Below are positions 6,118 to 15,142 of a DNA stretch of 45,661 nt, piece by piece. This stretch comes from Verrucomicrobiia bacterium (GTDB lineage Bacteria > Verrucomicrobiota > Verrucomicrobiia > Limisphaerales > JAEYXS01), in NCBI GenBank assembly GCA_036405135.1, contig DASWYF010000051.1:1-45661 (forward strand). The letters run 5' to 3'. The position numbers and the translations under genes are program-made. Within the stretch, counting starts at the first letter, position 1; every line of letters begins with the position of its first letter. The notes under the pieces are model-generated. The model searched no databases. It was given only the letters and a program-made list of their open reading frames with translations, and was not told the DNA's origin.

Positions 6118-8550
6118 ATGAAAGTTACTTACAACTGGCTTAAACAATACGTGGATTTTGACTGGTCGCCGGATGAGATGGTGGAACGGCTGACCATGAT
6201 CGGTCTGGAAGTGGAAGGCGTGCAGAAGCTCGGCGGTGAGTTTGAGGGCATCGTCGTGGCGCAGGTCATCACGCGCGACAAGCATCCGAATGCCGACAAA
6301 CTGTCCGTCTGCCGAGTGAATGACGGCAAGGGTGAGCGCCAGATCGTGTGCGGTGCGCAGAATTTTCAGGCGGGCGACAAAGTGCCGCTCATCCTGCCGG
6401 GCGCCTCGCTGCCCATGAAGCCGGGTGACAAGGAGCCTTTCACTATCAAAGTGGGAAAGATCCGCAGTGTGGAGTCGCACGGCATGATGTGCTCGCCGCA
6501 GGAGTTGGGCTTGCCGGATCAGGTGGATGGCCTGCTCATCTTGAAGGCGGATGCAAAAGTCGGACAGCCGTTCGCGGAATATCTCGGACGCGCGGGCAGT
6601 GATGTGGTCTATGACTTGGAGACGACGCCGAATCGTCCGGACTGGAACAGTGTCATCGGTATCGCGCGCGAAATCAGTGCTTTGACGGGGAATCCATTGA
6701 AGGTGCCGGATGTATCCGGCTTGAAAGAAGCGGCGGGAGGGAAGGCCAGTGACCTTGTCGCTGTGCGGGTGGAAGATGCGGAATTGAATCCGCGCTATAC
6801 GGCGCGCGTTATTAAGGGCGTGAAGATCGGGCCGAGCCCGGATTGGTTGCGCTCCACCCTGGAGAAGGTTGGTCTGCGCAGCATCAGCAACGTCGTCGAT
6901 GTGACGAACTATGTGATGCTGGAGATCGGCCAACCTTTGCACGCGTTCGATTATCATCTCATCGCGAAGAGTGCGGAGGGCAAGCCGACCATCGTGGTGC
7001 GTCGCGCCACGGAAGGTGAGAAGTTCAAAACGCTCGATAACAACGAGCGCACGTTGACGACGGAGAATCTGCTCATCGCGGATGAACAGAAGGGCATCGC
7101 GCTCGCGGGTGTGATGGGCGGTCTGAACACGGAGATCAATGATCAGACGGTGGATGTGTTGATCGAGAGCGCTTATTTCAAGCCGCAGAATATCCGGGCG
7201 ACGTCCAAGAAATTGGAACTGCGCACGGATTCTTCCTATCGCTTCGAGCGCGGCGGTGATGTGGGCATTTGCGATTGGGCGAGCCGCCGGGCGGCGCAAC
7301 TCATCCTCGAAACGGCTGGCGGTCAATTGGCCGAGGGCGTGGTGGATGCGTATTCGCAGGTGATCGCGGCGAAGGAGATTTCATTGCGCCATGCGCAAGT
7401 AAAGACGGTGCTGGGCATCGATATCGCGGTGGAGCAGCACGTGAGTTATCTCAAGAACTTGGGGGTAGAAGTGGTTTCCAGCGCGGGTGATTCGACGAGC
7501 TTCCGCATCCCGACGTTCCGGGTTGATCTGAAGCGCGAGATCGATCTGATCGAGGAGATCGCGCGCATGTATGGCGTGGATAAGATTCCGTCCACGGCTC
7601 CGCGGGGCGCGAATGGCGCGCATCCGTATGACGTGGTGCATGATCAACTGGCTGAGGCGCGTCGCATCCTGACGGGCTTGGGCTTGAATGAGGCGCTGGG
7701 GCAGACGCTCATCGCGGACAGTGCGGCGAAACTGGTGACGGTGGGTGATTCGCTCGTGGCGTTGGCCAATCCTTTGAGCAATGACATGAACGTGCTGCGT
7801 CCGAGTTTGTTGCCTGGGTTGTTGGATTCGCTGCGGCACAATATCAGCCATAAGAATTACGATGTGGCGATGTTCGAGGTCGGTCGCGTGTTCGTGCAGA
7901 ACGGTGGTGCGACCAAGGAGGAGCGTCGTGTGGCCATCGCACTTACTGGTCAGCGTAATCAGAACTTCTGGAGCGGTGAAGATCGTGACGCGAAGTTTGA
8001 TGCGTATGATCTGAAGGGCGTGCTGGAGAGCTTCTTGGAAGCGTTCGGATTGAAGGGGCTGAGCTACACGCGTCGTGATAACACGACCAGCTTGTTCATC
8101 GAATCGGCCACGATCCAGTTGGGCAAGTTGCCACTGGGCGAGATGGGACAAGTGATCCCGATGCTGGCGAAGAAGTATGACTTGCGTGATGCGGTGTTCG
8201 TCGCGGAGTTGAACTTGGACCAGTTGCTGGCGCGTCGGAATACGGGACGTTCGTTTAAATCGTTGCCGCAATTCCCGAGCAGCCGTCGCGATGTGGCGAT
8301 GCTGGTGCCTGAGGCGACGACACATGACGCCGTGCTCACAGTGGTGCGCCAGGCTAAGCCAGCAAACTTGGAGACGGTGGAGCTGTTCGACATCTTCCGC
8401 GGCAAGAACGTGCCTGAGGGGCAGAAGAGCGTGGCCTATGCGTTCACGTATCGTGGCGCGGACAAAACGCTGACGGATACAGATGTGAACAGCGCGCACG
8501 AAGGTTTGCTCAAGCAGCTTACGGCAAAGCTGGGCGCGGTGATGCGGTAA
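6118..8550 (+). CDS. pheT: Phenylalanyl-tRNA synthetase beta subunit
   Basis: 810 residues, the usual full bacterial length. The N-terminus MKVTYNWLKQYVDFDWSPDE is typical. The tRNA-binding OB domain (about 40-150) includes ITRDKHPNADKLSVCRVNDG. B3/B4 editing, B5 and catalytic-like domains follow. The C-terminal anticodon-binding FDX-ACB domain contains PQFPSSRRDVAML and ELFDIFRGKNVPEGQKS. It pairs with PheS to charge tRNA-Phe in the cytoplasm. In many bacteria pheS lies immediately upstream; here the upstream gene is vapC, so pheS must be elsewhere. No clear ribosome-binding site precedes the ATG. A strong terminator follows. Confidence 0.97.
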   Translation: MKVTYNWLKQYVDFDWSPDEMVERLTMIGLEVEGVQKLGGEFEGIVVAQVITRDKHPNADKLSVCRVNDGKGERQIVCGAQNFQAGDKVPLILPGASLPMKPGDKEPFTIKVGKIRSVESHGMMCSPQELGLPDQVDGLLILKADAKVGQPFAEYLGRAGSDVVYDLETTPNRPDWNSVIGIAREISALTGNPLKVPDVSGLKEAAGGKASDLVAVRVEDAELNPRYTARVIKGVKIGPSPDWLRSTLEKVGLRSISNVVDVTNYVMLEIGQPLHAFDYHLIAKSAEGKPTIVVRRATEGEKFKTLDNNERTLTTENLLIADEQKGIALAGVMGGLNTEINDQTVDVLIESAYFKPQNIRATSKKLELRTDSSYRFERGGDVGICDWASRRAAQLILETAGGQLAEGVVDAYSQVIAAKEISLRHAQVKTVLGIDIAVEQHVSYLKNLGVEVVSSAGDSTSFRIPTFRVDLKREIDLIEEIARMYGVDKIPSTAPRGANGAHPYDVVHDQLAEARRILTGLGLNEALGQTLIADSAAKLVTVGDSLVALANPLSNDMNVLRPSLLPGLLDSLRHNISHKNYDVAMFEVGRVFVQNGGATKEERRVAIALTGQRNQNFWSGEDRDAKFDAYDLKGVLESFLEAFGLKGLSYTRRDNTTSLFIESATIQLGKLPLGEMGQVIPMLAKKYDLRDAVFVAELNLDQLLARRNTGRSFKSLPQFPSSRRDVAMLVPEATTHDAVLTVVRQAKPANLETVELFDIFRGKNVPEGQKSVAYAFTYRGADKTLTDTDVNSAHEGLLKQLTAKLGAVMR

Positions 8551-8570
8551 GTTGAAAACTTACATCAAAG

Positions 8571-8598
8571 GCCGATGGGTTATCCCATCGGCTTTTTT
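8571..8598 (+). terminator. Rho-independent terminator of pheT
   Basis: Perfect 9-bp stem GCCGATGGG / CCCATCGGC (8571-8579, 8584-8592) with a TTAT loop and six T residues. The T run abuts the stop codon of the convergent gene that ends at 8597. Confidence 0.9.
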
Positions 8599-11509
8599 AT
8601 TTCTTCTGCAGCCATGTAAGGGCGGGGCGATTGACTGATTTGGCGAGTTCTTCCGCGGTGCTTTCTACGGCGTGGGAGAGGTTTTCTTTGCCGTCGTAGA
8701 AGGCGACGAAATCGAGTTCGCGATCGGGCTTGTTCAAATTGTCGGCGAAGTAACGGACCATTTCAGTGGGTGGCAGCGTGCGGCGGCCCATGACTTCGAC
8801 GAGCGGGAAATTCATATCGGTATCGTAGGCGCGATAGACTAGCTCAGTGCAGACGAGTTTGTCTGTGCTGAAGAAATCGAATTCGAAATCGTAGGGTTTA
8901 TCGAGATGGCTGAAGGCGACGGCGATGGCTTCGCGGATCTGCTCTTTAGTCAGACGCGGACGAAGGACCGCGGCGGAATCGGCCACGCCGAGGCAATGCT
9001 CCATGGTGGTCATGCGGACACCGGCGGGAACTGCTTCGAGAATGACGTATTCATGGCCTGCCTCATCGCGTTGGGTGAACTTGCGCCAGTGCGGTTTCAC
9101 GCGTGGGTCTTCATCGAGACCCATGGCGACGAGGTCTTGCACCGAGCCGACGTAGAGAGCGGCGTGTGCCCAGTAGCCAGGCATGAAGGCGCGGGAGAGG
9201 AACCAGTTCTGTCGCTCGATGAGGATATCTCCGGGTTGGGCGAGATGACGCATCTCTGCAAGTTGACGAGGTTGGACAAGTGCTTGACCGGCTCGTGGTT
9301 GGCGCACGCGGGTATCGCCGACCCAGGTGGAAACAGCGGATTGGCCTTTGTAGATAGCGGATTTGCCAAGGAATTTCGCCTCTTTGACTGCGGCGAGAAA
9401 ACTTTCACTTAGGACGCCGACTTTGGCATCGCTCATCATCATCTCGGTCTGGCGAAGCTGAGTGGCGAAGGAGCGATAAGGTTCTTTGCCAGTCAGTCCT
9501 TGTGCTTCTAGCAAGGGAGTGAAGCGTCGATAATGCTCGAAACCATTCGCGAGCAGTTTCTGGTGCTGCGGCAGGCGAAGATTTTCGCGGACTTGATCGT
9601 AGAGGCCATTGGGGATGTTCCAGCGCGGGTCGCCTTCGTTCAGCTTTTTGATGACCACGGGGTCATCGGCGAACATGTATACGAATTTGTAGGAATTCTC
9701 GTAAAGCGCCGAGCCGCTGGTGAGCATGAGCAAAAAGGCGCGCAGGCGGAGGTTTTCATCCGCGATCTCAGCGTGGCCTTGGTAATCCCAGAGCAGGCGA
9801 AGCAGTTCCGTGCGATAGCTGATGAGGGATAGCTCGAGACGGCGGACCAAGTCGTCGTCATCTTGATTGTAGAAGGTGCGCTTGCCATCGAGGAATTCGC
9901 GATTGAGCAGGACGGTCTTTTTCTCCAGCTCGGTCAGGCCGGTGAGGATGTTGATGAGGGCTTTTTCATCGGCGGTGATTTTCTCTGTTAAGGAAGCAGT
10001 AGAGTAGGCGCTGAGATTGGGGCCTTGTCGGGTGAGTTCGGGAAAGGCTTCGTTACGCGTCAATACTGTGAGCCAGATGATGAGGAAGCCTGCGATGGCG
10101 AGGCCTACCGTCCAGCGCACGGTGCGGCGGATGAGCCACATCCAGGCGAAGGTGTTCTCCGGCGGTTCTTCTACGGGATGTTCGCGGCTGAAATCGTCAC
10201 CGAGAGCGAGCAGTTCATTGCCAAGGCGCGTTTGTTCGCGGCGGATGGTTTTGAGTTCCTCTCGATGAAAGACGGTGAGTATCTGGTGCCACCACAGGGA
10301 GGCGGCTTCGACCACTTGCCGCCAATAGCTGAGCGCATACACGCCGCAGAAGGGCATGAGAATGGTCCAGACGGTGGCGACCCATGGGAGGAAGTAGGAC
10401 TGGCCCCAATACCAGACAAAGAAATACCACGCGGCGTAGATGGGCAGACCGAAGCCGAGCCGGGCTTGAGCGAGCGTGATGCGTTTATTCGCCGAGACAC
10501 GGTGAGCGAGCCAGCGCGTGAGGAAGAAAGGAACGATGTGCTGCACCGTGCCGAGCACGGTAGGGATGACACCGGCGCAGAGCGTAATGGTTCGCCAGAA
10601 GAGCAGAGTAGCAAAGGCCGGGCCTTTCAACCGCATGATGGGGGAAGCGGGCGTGAGGCCGATGGCTTCGAGTTCGCGATGGTGGCGGAGAATCGCAACG
10701 GCGAGTGTGCGGGCGCGGCGGCGTTCAGTCTGATTGAAATGATTCATTCCAGCGGCCAGCCATTGGCGGCGCTTGAGGCCGATGACAGGGTCTTGGCCGG
10801 GATGGAATTTTTTGGGGATCAGGGCTTCGAGATCATCCAGCAGCGGTTCCCATTCGGCTTCTTCGAGATGGATGACGGTTTCGCAGAGACGCGCATTGAT
10901 GGTTTCGCGCAGGTGACGGATGCGTTGGGCTTCGACCTCAGGCTCGGTCTTTAACCATTCGGCGAGATTAACGGGTTCACCGATGCGAACCCAGATGGAG
11001 CTGCGGAATTTTTCTTTCCGTTCGAAATTAAAACCTACGGGAACGATGACGAGGTCTTTGGCTTCGTTCTCAAATGCTTTGAGAGCGATGCGCGCCGCGC
11101 CGGAACGGATTTTTTCCAGGTGCAGGCCATCGTGGCTGATGCCTTCAGGGAATACGCCGATGGCGATGCCGGAGGTGAGGGCTTGGGCAGCTCTTTCGAC
11201 GGAATCCAGATTACGGCGGACTTGCTTGGCGTCATCGCTGGCGCGATAGGCGGGGATCATGCCGAGGCTTTGCAGGAAACGACCGAATACGGGAATATCG
11301 AAGAGCGGGGCTTTCGTCAGGAAGACGACGGGACGTTTGGCTACAATGCCGAGGAGGACAGGATCGATGAGGGCATTGGCGTGATTGGCGACGAAGATGA
11401 CCGGGCCGATTGTGGGAATGTGCTCGCGGCCGGTGATCTCGATACGCGGGTAGTAGATGCGGATGATCCAACGAAGCAGTTGTTGTATGATAAGACAGAG
11501 CAGTTTCAT
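8597..11509 (-). CDS. Acyltransferase (PlsC/GPAT-like) fused to membrane segments and a YiiX-like cysteine-hydrolase domain
   Basis: A 970-residue membrane protein. Residues about 20-215 are a glycerolipid acyltransferase domain: VANHANALIDP (39-50, catalytic His43 and Asp49, the longer H-x5-D spacing seen in GPAT-like members) and FPEGISHDG (120-128). Hydrophobic segments lie near 297-330, 350-397 and 465-483. A helical linker with charged stretches occupies about 500-720. The C-terminal domain (about 745-940) matches YiiX/YebB-like permuted NlpC/P60 (papain-fold) proteins: QPGDILIERQ (758-767), WAHAALYVG (780-788, His782) and KLVCTELVYRAY (884-895, Cys887). Related permuted papain folds include LRAT/HRASLS lipid acyltransferases and phospholipases. 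A role in phospholipid or lysophospholipid remodelling is therefore plausible but inferred. It is transcribed alone between pheT and guaA. Confidence 0.85.
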   Translation of the reverse strand: MKLLCLIIQQLLRWIIRIYYPRIEITGREHIPTIGPVIFVANHANALIDPVLLGIVAKRPVVFLTKAPLFDIPVFGRFLQSLGMIPAYRASDDAKQVRRNLDSVERAAQALTSGIAIGVFPEGISHDGLHLEKIRSGAARIALKAFENEAKDLVIVPVGFNFERKEKFRSSIWVRIGEPVNLAEWLKTEPEVEAQRIRHLRETINARLCETVIHLEEAEWEPLLDDLEALIPKKFHPGQDPVIGLKRRQWLAAGMNHFNQTERRRARTLAVAILRHHRELEAIGLTPASPIMRLKGPAFATLLFWRTITLCAGVIPTVLGTVQHIVPFFLTRWLAHRVSANKRITLAQARLGFGLPIYAAWYFFVWYWGQSYFLPWVATVWTILMPFCGVYALSYWRQVVEAASLWWHQILTVFHREELKTIRREQTRLGNELLALGDDFSREHPVEEPPENTFAWMWLIRRTVRWTVGLAIAGFLIIWLTVLTRNEAFPELTRQGPNLSAYSTASLTEKITADEKALINILTGLTELEKKTVLLNREFLDGKRTFYNQDDDDLVRRLELSLISYRTELLRLLWDYQGHAEIADENLRLRAFLLMLTSGSALYENSYKFVYMFADDPVVIKKLNEGDPRWNIPNGLYDQVRENLRLPQHQKLLANGFEHYRRFTPLLEAQGLTGKEPYRSFATQLRQTEMMMSDAKVGVLSESFLAAVKEAKFLGKSAIYKGQSAVSTWVGDTRVRQPRAGQALVQPRQLAEMRHLAQPGDILIERQNWFLSRAFMPGYWAHAALYVGSVQDLVAMGLDEDPRVKPHWRKFTQRDEAGHEYVILEAVPAGVRMTTMEHCLGVADSAAVLRPRLTKEQIREAIAVAFSHLDKPYDFEFDFFSTDKLVCTELVYRAYDTDMNFPLVEVMGRRTLPPTEMVRYFADNLNKPDRELDFVAFYDGKENLSHAVESTAEELAKSVNRPALTWLQKK

Positions 11510-11585
11510 CCCTAACTAAATACTTTGATGAGACTGCGCTGGAGCGGGAGGAAGGTCAATCATTGGCGAATGTGTGTATAAATGA

Positions 11586-11615
11586 AAAGTGCGCCTGAAT
11601 TCTCAGGCGCACTTT
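11586..11615 (-). terminator. Hairpin terminator downstream of guaA
   Basis: Perfect 13-bp stem AAAGTGCGCCTGA / TCAGGCGCACTTT (11586-11598, 11603-11615) with a 4-base loop. On the minus strand it is followed by TTTTCATTTATA. It lies about 40 bases past the guaA stop. Confidence 0.75.
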
Positions 11616-11624
11616 GAAAACTAT

Positions 11625-11653
11625 GGACAGGCGATGGCGCTTGTCCCACTACG
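11625..11653. repeat. Palindromic repeat family A copy
   Basis: GGACAGGCG-atgg-CGCTTGTCC then CACTACG. The stem keeps pairing through a G-T wobble relative to the other copies (1226, 24546, 27882). It lies between the guaA stop codon and its terminator. Confidence 0.7.
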
Positions 11654-11655
11654 CA

Positions 11656-13197
11656 TTATTCCCACTCGATCGTTCCCGGCGGCTTGCTGGTGATGTCGAA
11701 GACGCAGCGGTTCACGCCTTTTACCTCGTTGATGATGCGGCTGGCAAGTTTCTCCAGCAGGTCATACGGGAGCTTCACCCAGTCGGCGGTCATGCCGTCC
11801 TGGGATTCCACGGCGCGGATGGCGATGGTGTAATCATAGGTGCGTTCATCACCCATGACGCCGACGGAGCGCACGGGGAGCAGTACGGCGAAGCTCTGCC
11901 AAATCTTGTAATACCAGTCGCTCTTCTTCATCTCTTCAACGACGATGGCGTCGGCATTGCGGAGGATTTCGCATCGGCTCTCGGTGACTTCACCGAGGAT
12001 ACGCACAGCGAGGCCGGGGCCGGGGAAGGGCTGGCGGAAGACGATCTCTTTCGGCACACCGAGTTCGAGGCCGAGCTGGCGGACTTCATCCTTGAACAGA
12101 TACTTCAGCGGCTCGACCAGCTTGAACTTCATGTTCTTCGGCAGACCACCGACATTGTGATGGCTCTTGATCATCGCGGCCGGGTTGCCGTCGATGGGGA
12201 CGGACTCGATCACATCAGGATACAGCGTGCCTTGGGCGAGGAACTTGGCCTTGCCAGCGCGCTTGGTGGCCGCGTTGAATACTTCGATGAAGGTCTTGCC
12301 GATGATCTTGCGCTTCTTCTCCGGATCAGTGACGCCCTTGAGGCGCTTCATGAAAATCTCAGAAGCGTCTTCGTATTGCAGCTTGATCTTGAAGCTCTTG
12401 CCGAAGACGTCTTGCACCACCTTGGCTTCCTTGGCACGGAGCACGCCGTTATTCACGAAGATGCAGGTGAGCTGGTCGCCAATGGCTTTGTGGATCAGAG
12501 CAGCAGCGACGCTGGAATCAACACCACCGGACAGACCGAGGATGACATGTTCTTTGCCGACTTGTGCGCGAATCTCTTCCACGGCCTGATCGACGTAGCT
12601 GCGCATCGTCCAGTTCTTGCCGCACTTGCAGATGCCGTGGACGAAGTTGCCGATGATCTCCTTGCCGCGAGGTGTGTGAACGACCTCAGGGTGGAATTGC
12701 AATCCGTAGAAATTGCGGCTGCGATCTTCGATGGCGGCGTAGTCAGAGTTCTCTGTGGTGGCGACGGGCTTGAAGCCAGCGGGCAACTTCGTGAGCTTGT
12801 CGCCATGGGAGTTCCACACTTGGAGCAACTTGGGCAGCTTCTTGAAGAGGGCGCAGGACTTGTCCTTGATGGTCAGGGTGCCTTTGCCGTATTCGCGTTT
12901 GTCACTGCGCTCGACCTTGCCGCCGAGGTAATGGCCGAAGAGCTGCACGCCGAAGCAGATGCCGAGCACGGGGATGCCGAGCTTGAAGATCTCCTTGTCC
13001 GGCAGCGGTGCCTTGGGGGCATACACGCTGGAGGGACCGCCGGACAGAATAAGGCCGGAGGGATTCAGCTTGGCGATCTCTGCCGCCGGAGTGTTGTACG
13101 GCAGGATGACGGAATACACATTGCACTCGCGGATGCGACGGGCAATGACTTGTGTGTATTGCGACCCGAAATCAAGGATGACTATCTGCTCGTTCAT
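11656..13197 (-). CDS. guaA: GMP synthase (glutamine-hydrolysing)
   Basis: Converts XMP to GMP using glutamine and ATP, the last step of guanylate synthesis. The N-terminal class I glutamine amidotransferase domain shows [46 protein letters not shown] with the nucleophile Cys, and QFHPEV. The ATP-pyrophosphatase domain has the PP-loop [15 protein letters not shown]. The C-terminal dimerisation domain ends in the canonical KPPGTIEWE. Length is 513 residues from the ATG. An in-frame TTG at 13212 lies seven bases after GGAAGG and would add five residues (M-S-F-V-L). The ATG itself has no Shine-Dalgarno match, so the upstream start is a real alternative. Confidence 0.96.
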   Translation of the reverse strand: MNEQIVILDFGSQYTQVIARRIRECNVYSVILPYNTPAAEIAKLNPSGLILSGGPSSVYAPKAPLPDKEIFKLGIPVLGICFGVQLFGHYLGGKVERSDKREYGKGTLTIKDKSCALFKKLPKLLQVWNSHGDKLTKLPAGFKPVATTENSDYAAIEDRSRNFYGLQFHPEVVHTPRGKEIIGNFVHGICKCGKNWTMRSYVDQAVEEIRAQVGKEHVILGLSGGVDSSVAAALIHKAIGDQLTCIFVNNGVLRAKEAKVVQDVFGKSFKIKLQYEDASEIFMKRLKGVTDPEKKRKIIGKTFIEVFNAATKRAGKAKFLAQGTLYPDVIESVPIDGNPAAMIKSHHNVGGLPKNMKFKLVEPLKYLFKDEVRQLGLELGVPKEIVFRQPFPGPGLAVRILGEVTESRCEILRNADAIVVEEMKKSDWYYKIWQSFAVLLPVRSVGVMGDERTYDYTIAIRAVESQDGMTADWVKLPYDLLEKLASRIINEVKGVNRCVFDITSKPPGTIEWE

Positions 13198-13288
13198 GAG
13201 AACAAAGGACAAGTGTTTGCCTTCCGCCGAAGCGTTTGGCGAGTGAAAAATGAAAGGAAATTCTGCTGCCTGCCGAGAGGTTCAGCCG

Positions 13289-13648
13289 CTATTTGGGAAC
13301 GACCTTCACTGCGCCGGTAGCCGCGTCATAGCTGAACTTCATGTTATATGGCGGAGTGGGCAGAGCCTTCATGGTGCCGCTGGAGACGAGTTCTTCCAAA
13401 TCCTTGGGGTTACGGCCTTTTTCCACCTGGAACATGGAGATAGCGGAGCTGAGGGAAGCGGTATCGACACCGGCTTCGGCGCTCTTTTTACCTTTGGCCA
13501 CGGTGCTGAGATAATCCGTCGGGGCATTGAGCGGGTTTTCGCCGACCTTTTCCGGTGGTTTGGCTGCAGGCGCTGATTCAGAGGCTGGCTTGTCACAGCC
13601 AGCAATGATGCTCGCTCCCAGCAACAGAACTAATACGGATTTCTTCAT
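13289..13648 (-). CDS. Small lipoprotein with a pseudopilin-like C-terminus
   Basis: A 119-residue protein with a lipoprotein signal: MKKSVLVLLLGASIIAGC, lipobox IAGC with lipid Cys at residue 18. A low-complexity Ala/Pro linker follows. The remainder (SSAISMFQVEKGRNPKDLEELVSSG, LPTPPYNMKFSYDAATGAV) resembles the soluble part of type II secretion/type IV pseudopilins (helix, then GxxPxxLxEL, then a YDxxTG strand). The hydrophobic N-methylation helix is replaced by a lipid anchor. No secretion genes are near, so it may be a stand-alone envelope protein. Function unknown. Confidence 0.7.
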   Translation of the reverse strand: MKKSVLVLLLGASIIAGCDKPASESAPAAKPPEKVGENPLNAPTDYLSTVAKGKKSAEAGVDTASLSSAISMFQVEKGRNPKDLEELVSSGTMKALPTPPYNMKFSYDAATGAVKVVPK

Positions 13649-13721
13649 GAGGGGAGGCTAGCAGGCACCCGGGTGTAGGCAAGCCGCAACCGACTCACGG
13701 GGAATCGTTAGAGTGCATGGA

Positions 13722-13753
13722 AAATCCCTCTCACCATGTGGCAAGAGGGATTT
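13722..13753 (-). terminator. Hairpin terminator of the flavoprotein gene
   Basis: AAATCCCTCT (13722-13731) pairs perfectly with AGAGGGATTT (13744-13753). It sits five bases past the stop of the minus-strand flavoprotein gene. The following T run is short, so termination strength is uncertain. Confidence 0.6.
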
Positions 13754-13758
13754 GAAAA

Positions 13759-15039
13759 TCAGGCGCTGACCGGTTCGGCAGCTTTCAACGGCTCGCCATA
13801 GGGCAAATCATCGGGCAGCGGGATGAACTCACGGATGTGATTCCAGAGTTCGGTGAAGTCTTTATTCACATCGCCGGAAAGGCAGTCAGTGATCTGGCCG
13901 GCGGCCTCGGGATATTTCTTGATGACTTCGCGGAAACTGAACTTCGGATCATAGAAGGCGTAAACGAGCTTGCGCATGTTCTCCACGCCGATGCGCATGG
14001 TGGTGCCGTATTCGGTGAAGCGTTCCGGGGAGAAATCTTTATCCACGATGCATTTGTGCACGATCTCGCCGGACATCACGCCACTCTTCAAGGCAAGCAT
14101 GACGCCACTGCTGAATACGGGATCGAGGAAGGCGAAAGCATCACCGACAAGCAGAAGGCCAGGAGCAGCGCAATATTTCGAGTGGCGGGAGTATTCGCTG
14201 GTGACGAAATAATCGCCCACTTGCTGGCCGACGGCGAGGTGGTTCTTCACCCATTGATTCTCATTGATCTCGCGATCGAAGATACTCTTGGGGTCGCGCA
14301 CGCCATCGCGCGTGAGATACTTGCCTTCCGCCACGATGCCGATGCTGACCATGTCATTGTGTTGAGGAATGTGCCAGAACCAGCCCTTGTCCGGCACATA
14401 GGCAACGGTCGTAGCGCCCTCATCCATGCCTTCGCCACGCTGTGAACCTTTGTAATAGGTCCACACAGCAATCTTGTTCAGGTAAGGATCGTTCATGCGC
14501 CACCCGCGACGGTTCGAGGTGAAGGCTTCCTTGCCTGTGCAATCTAAAGTGATGGGAGCGTGGACTTGGTAGGTCTTGCCATCCTTCGTGGTGGCCTCCA
14601 CGCCGATGACGCGTTCGCCATCCATGAGCAATTGCTTTACCGAAGTTTCTTCGCGGACCACGGCGCCTTTCGCGCGTGCGTTGTTGAGCAGCAATTCATC
14701 GAACTCGGAGCGCAGCACCTGCCAAGTCTGGGCGATAGTCTCTTTATCGTAACGCGTGTGGAAATAGAAGGGCAGGGAGCGTTTGCCTTCCGGTTGCACG
14801 AAGGTGACGCTGTACTTCTTCACGAAGTGCGAGTTCTTCATGGTCGGGATGAGCCCGAGACGTTCCAGCGGCTGGAAGGTGAAAGGGATGAGCGATTCGC
14901 CGATGTGATAGCGGGGGAATTTCTCGCGCTCGAGCACGAGGACTTTGTGGCCGTATTCCGCAAGGATGGCAGCAGAACTGGAACCGGCAGGACCGCCACC
15001 GATGATGATGGCATCAAATTGTTCAGCGTTGTTTGACAT
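13759..15039 (-). CDS. FAD-dependent oxidoreductase, halogenase/geranylgeranyl-reductase-like
   Basis: A 426-residue flavoprotein. GGGPAG (residues 14-19) is the FAD-binding glycine motif. FPRYHIGESLIP (41-52) is the substrate-pocket signature shared by flavin-dependent halogenases and geranylgeranyl reductase-type monooxygenases. GWFWHIP (219-225) fits the WxWxIP motif considered diagnostic for flavin-dependent halogenases. LLVGDAFAFLDPVFSSGV is the second FAD motif. It may halogenate or oxidise a small molecule, but no carrier protein, tailoring enzyme or flavin reductase is nearby. It is divergent from a LysR-type regulator, the usual layout for a regulated target gene. Whether the catalytic Lys of true halogenases is present I could not establish. 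Confidence 0.75.
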   Translation of the reverse strand: MSNNAEQFDAIIIGGGPAGSSSAAILAEYGHKVLVLEREKFPRYHIGESLIPFTFQPLERLGLIPTMKNSHFVKKYSVTFVQPEGKRSLPFYFHTRYDKETIAQTWQVLRSEFDELLLNNARAKGAVVREETSVKQLLMDGERVIGVEATTKDGKTYQVHAPITLDCTGKEAFTSNRRGWRMNDPYLNKIAVWTYYKGSQRGEGMDEGATTVAYVPDKGWFWHIPQHNDMVSIGIVAEGKYLTRDGVRDPKSIFDREINENQWVKNHLAVGQQVGDYFVTSEYSRHSKYCAAPGLLLVGDAFAFLDPVFSSGVMLALKSGVMSGEIVHKCIVDKDFSPERFTEYGTTMRIGVENMRKLVYAFYDPKFSFREVIKKYPEAAGQITDCLSGDVNKDFTELWNHIREFIPLPDDLPYGEPLKAAEPVSA

Positions 15040-15114
15040 ACGTGTGCGCTTAATGAGTGGTTACACAATAGTTGATTTTCGTGGTAACGGAAATAAAAGC
15101 TCGCTATCATCGTT

Positions 15115-15129
15115 ATAACGGGCTGTTAT
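15115..15129. promoter_or_regulatory. LysR-type binding site (T-N11-A) between divergent genes
   Basis: ATAAC-GGGCT-GTTAT is a perfect interrupted palindrome containing the T-N11-A core (T15116, A15128). The left half overlaps a second palindrome, CGTTATAACG (15111-15120). The site ends 13 bases before the LysR gene and lies about 75 bases upstream of the flavoprotein gene, as expected for autorepression with activation of the divergent gene. Confidence 0.6.
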
Positions 15130-15142
15130 CACTGGTAAATCT

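Noticed and set aside
5959..8499. Long minus-strand frames across vapC and pheT
   Set aside because: Arg/His/Gln-rich translations typical of the antisense of GC-rich genes.
11614..13320. Long open frame on the plus strand across guaA
   Set aside because: It is the exact antisense of guaA, with no start signal or family resemblance. GC-rich codon bias of guaA creates long antisense frames.
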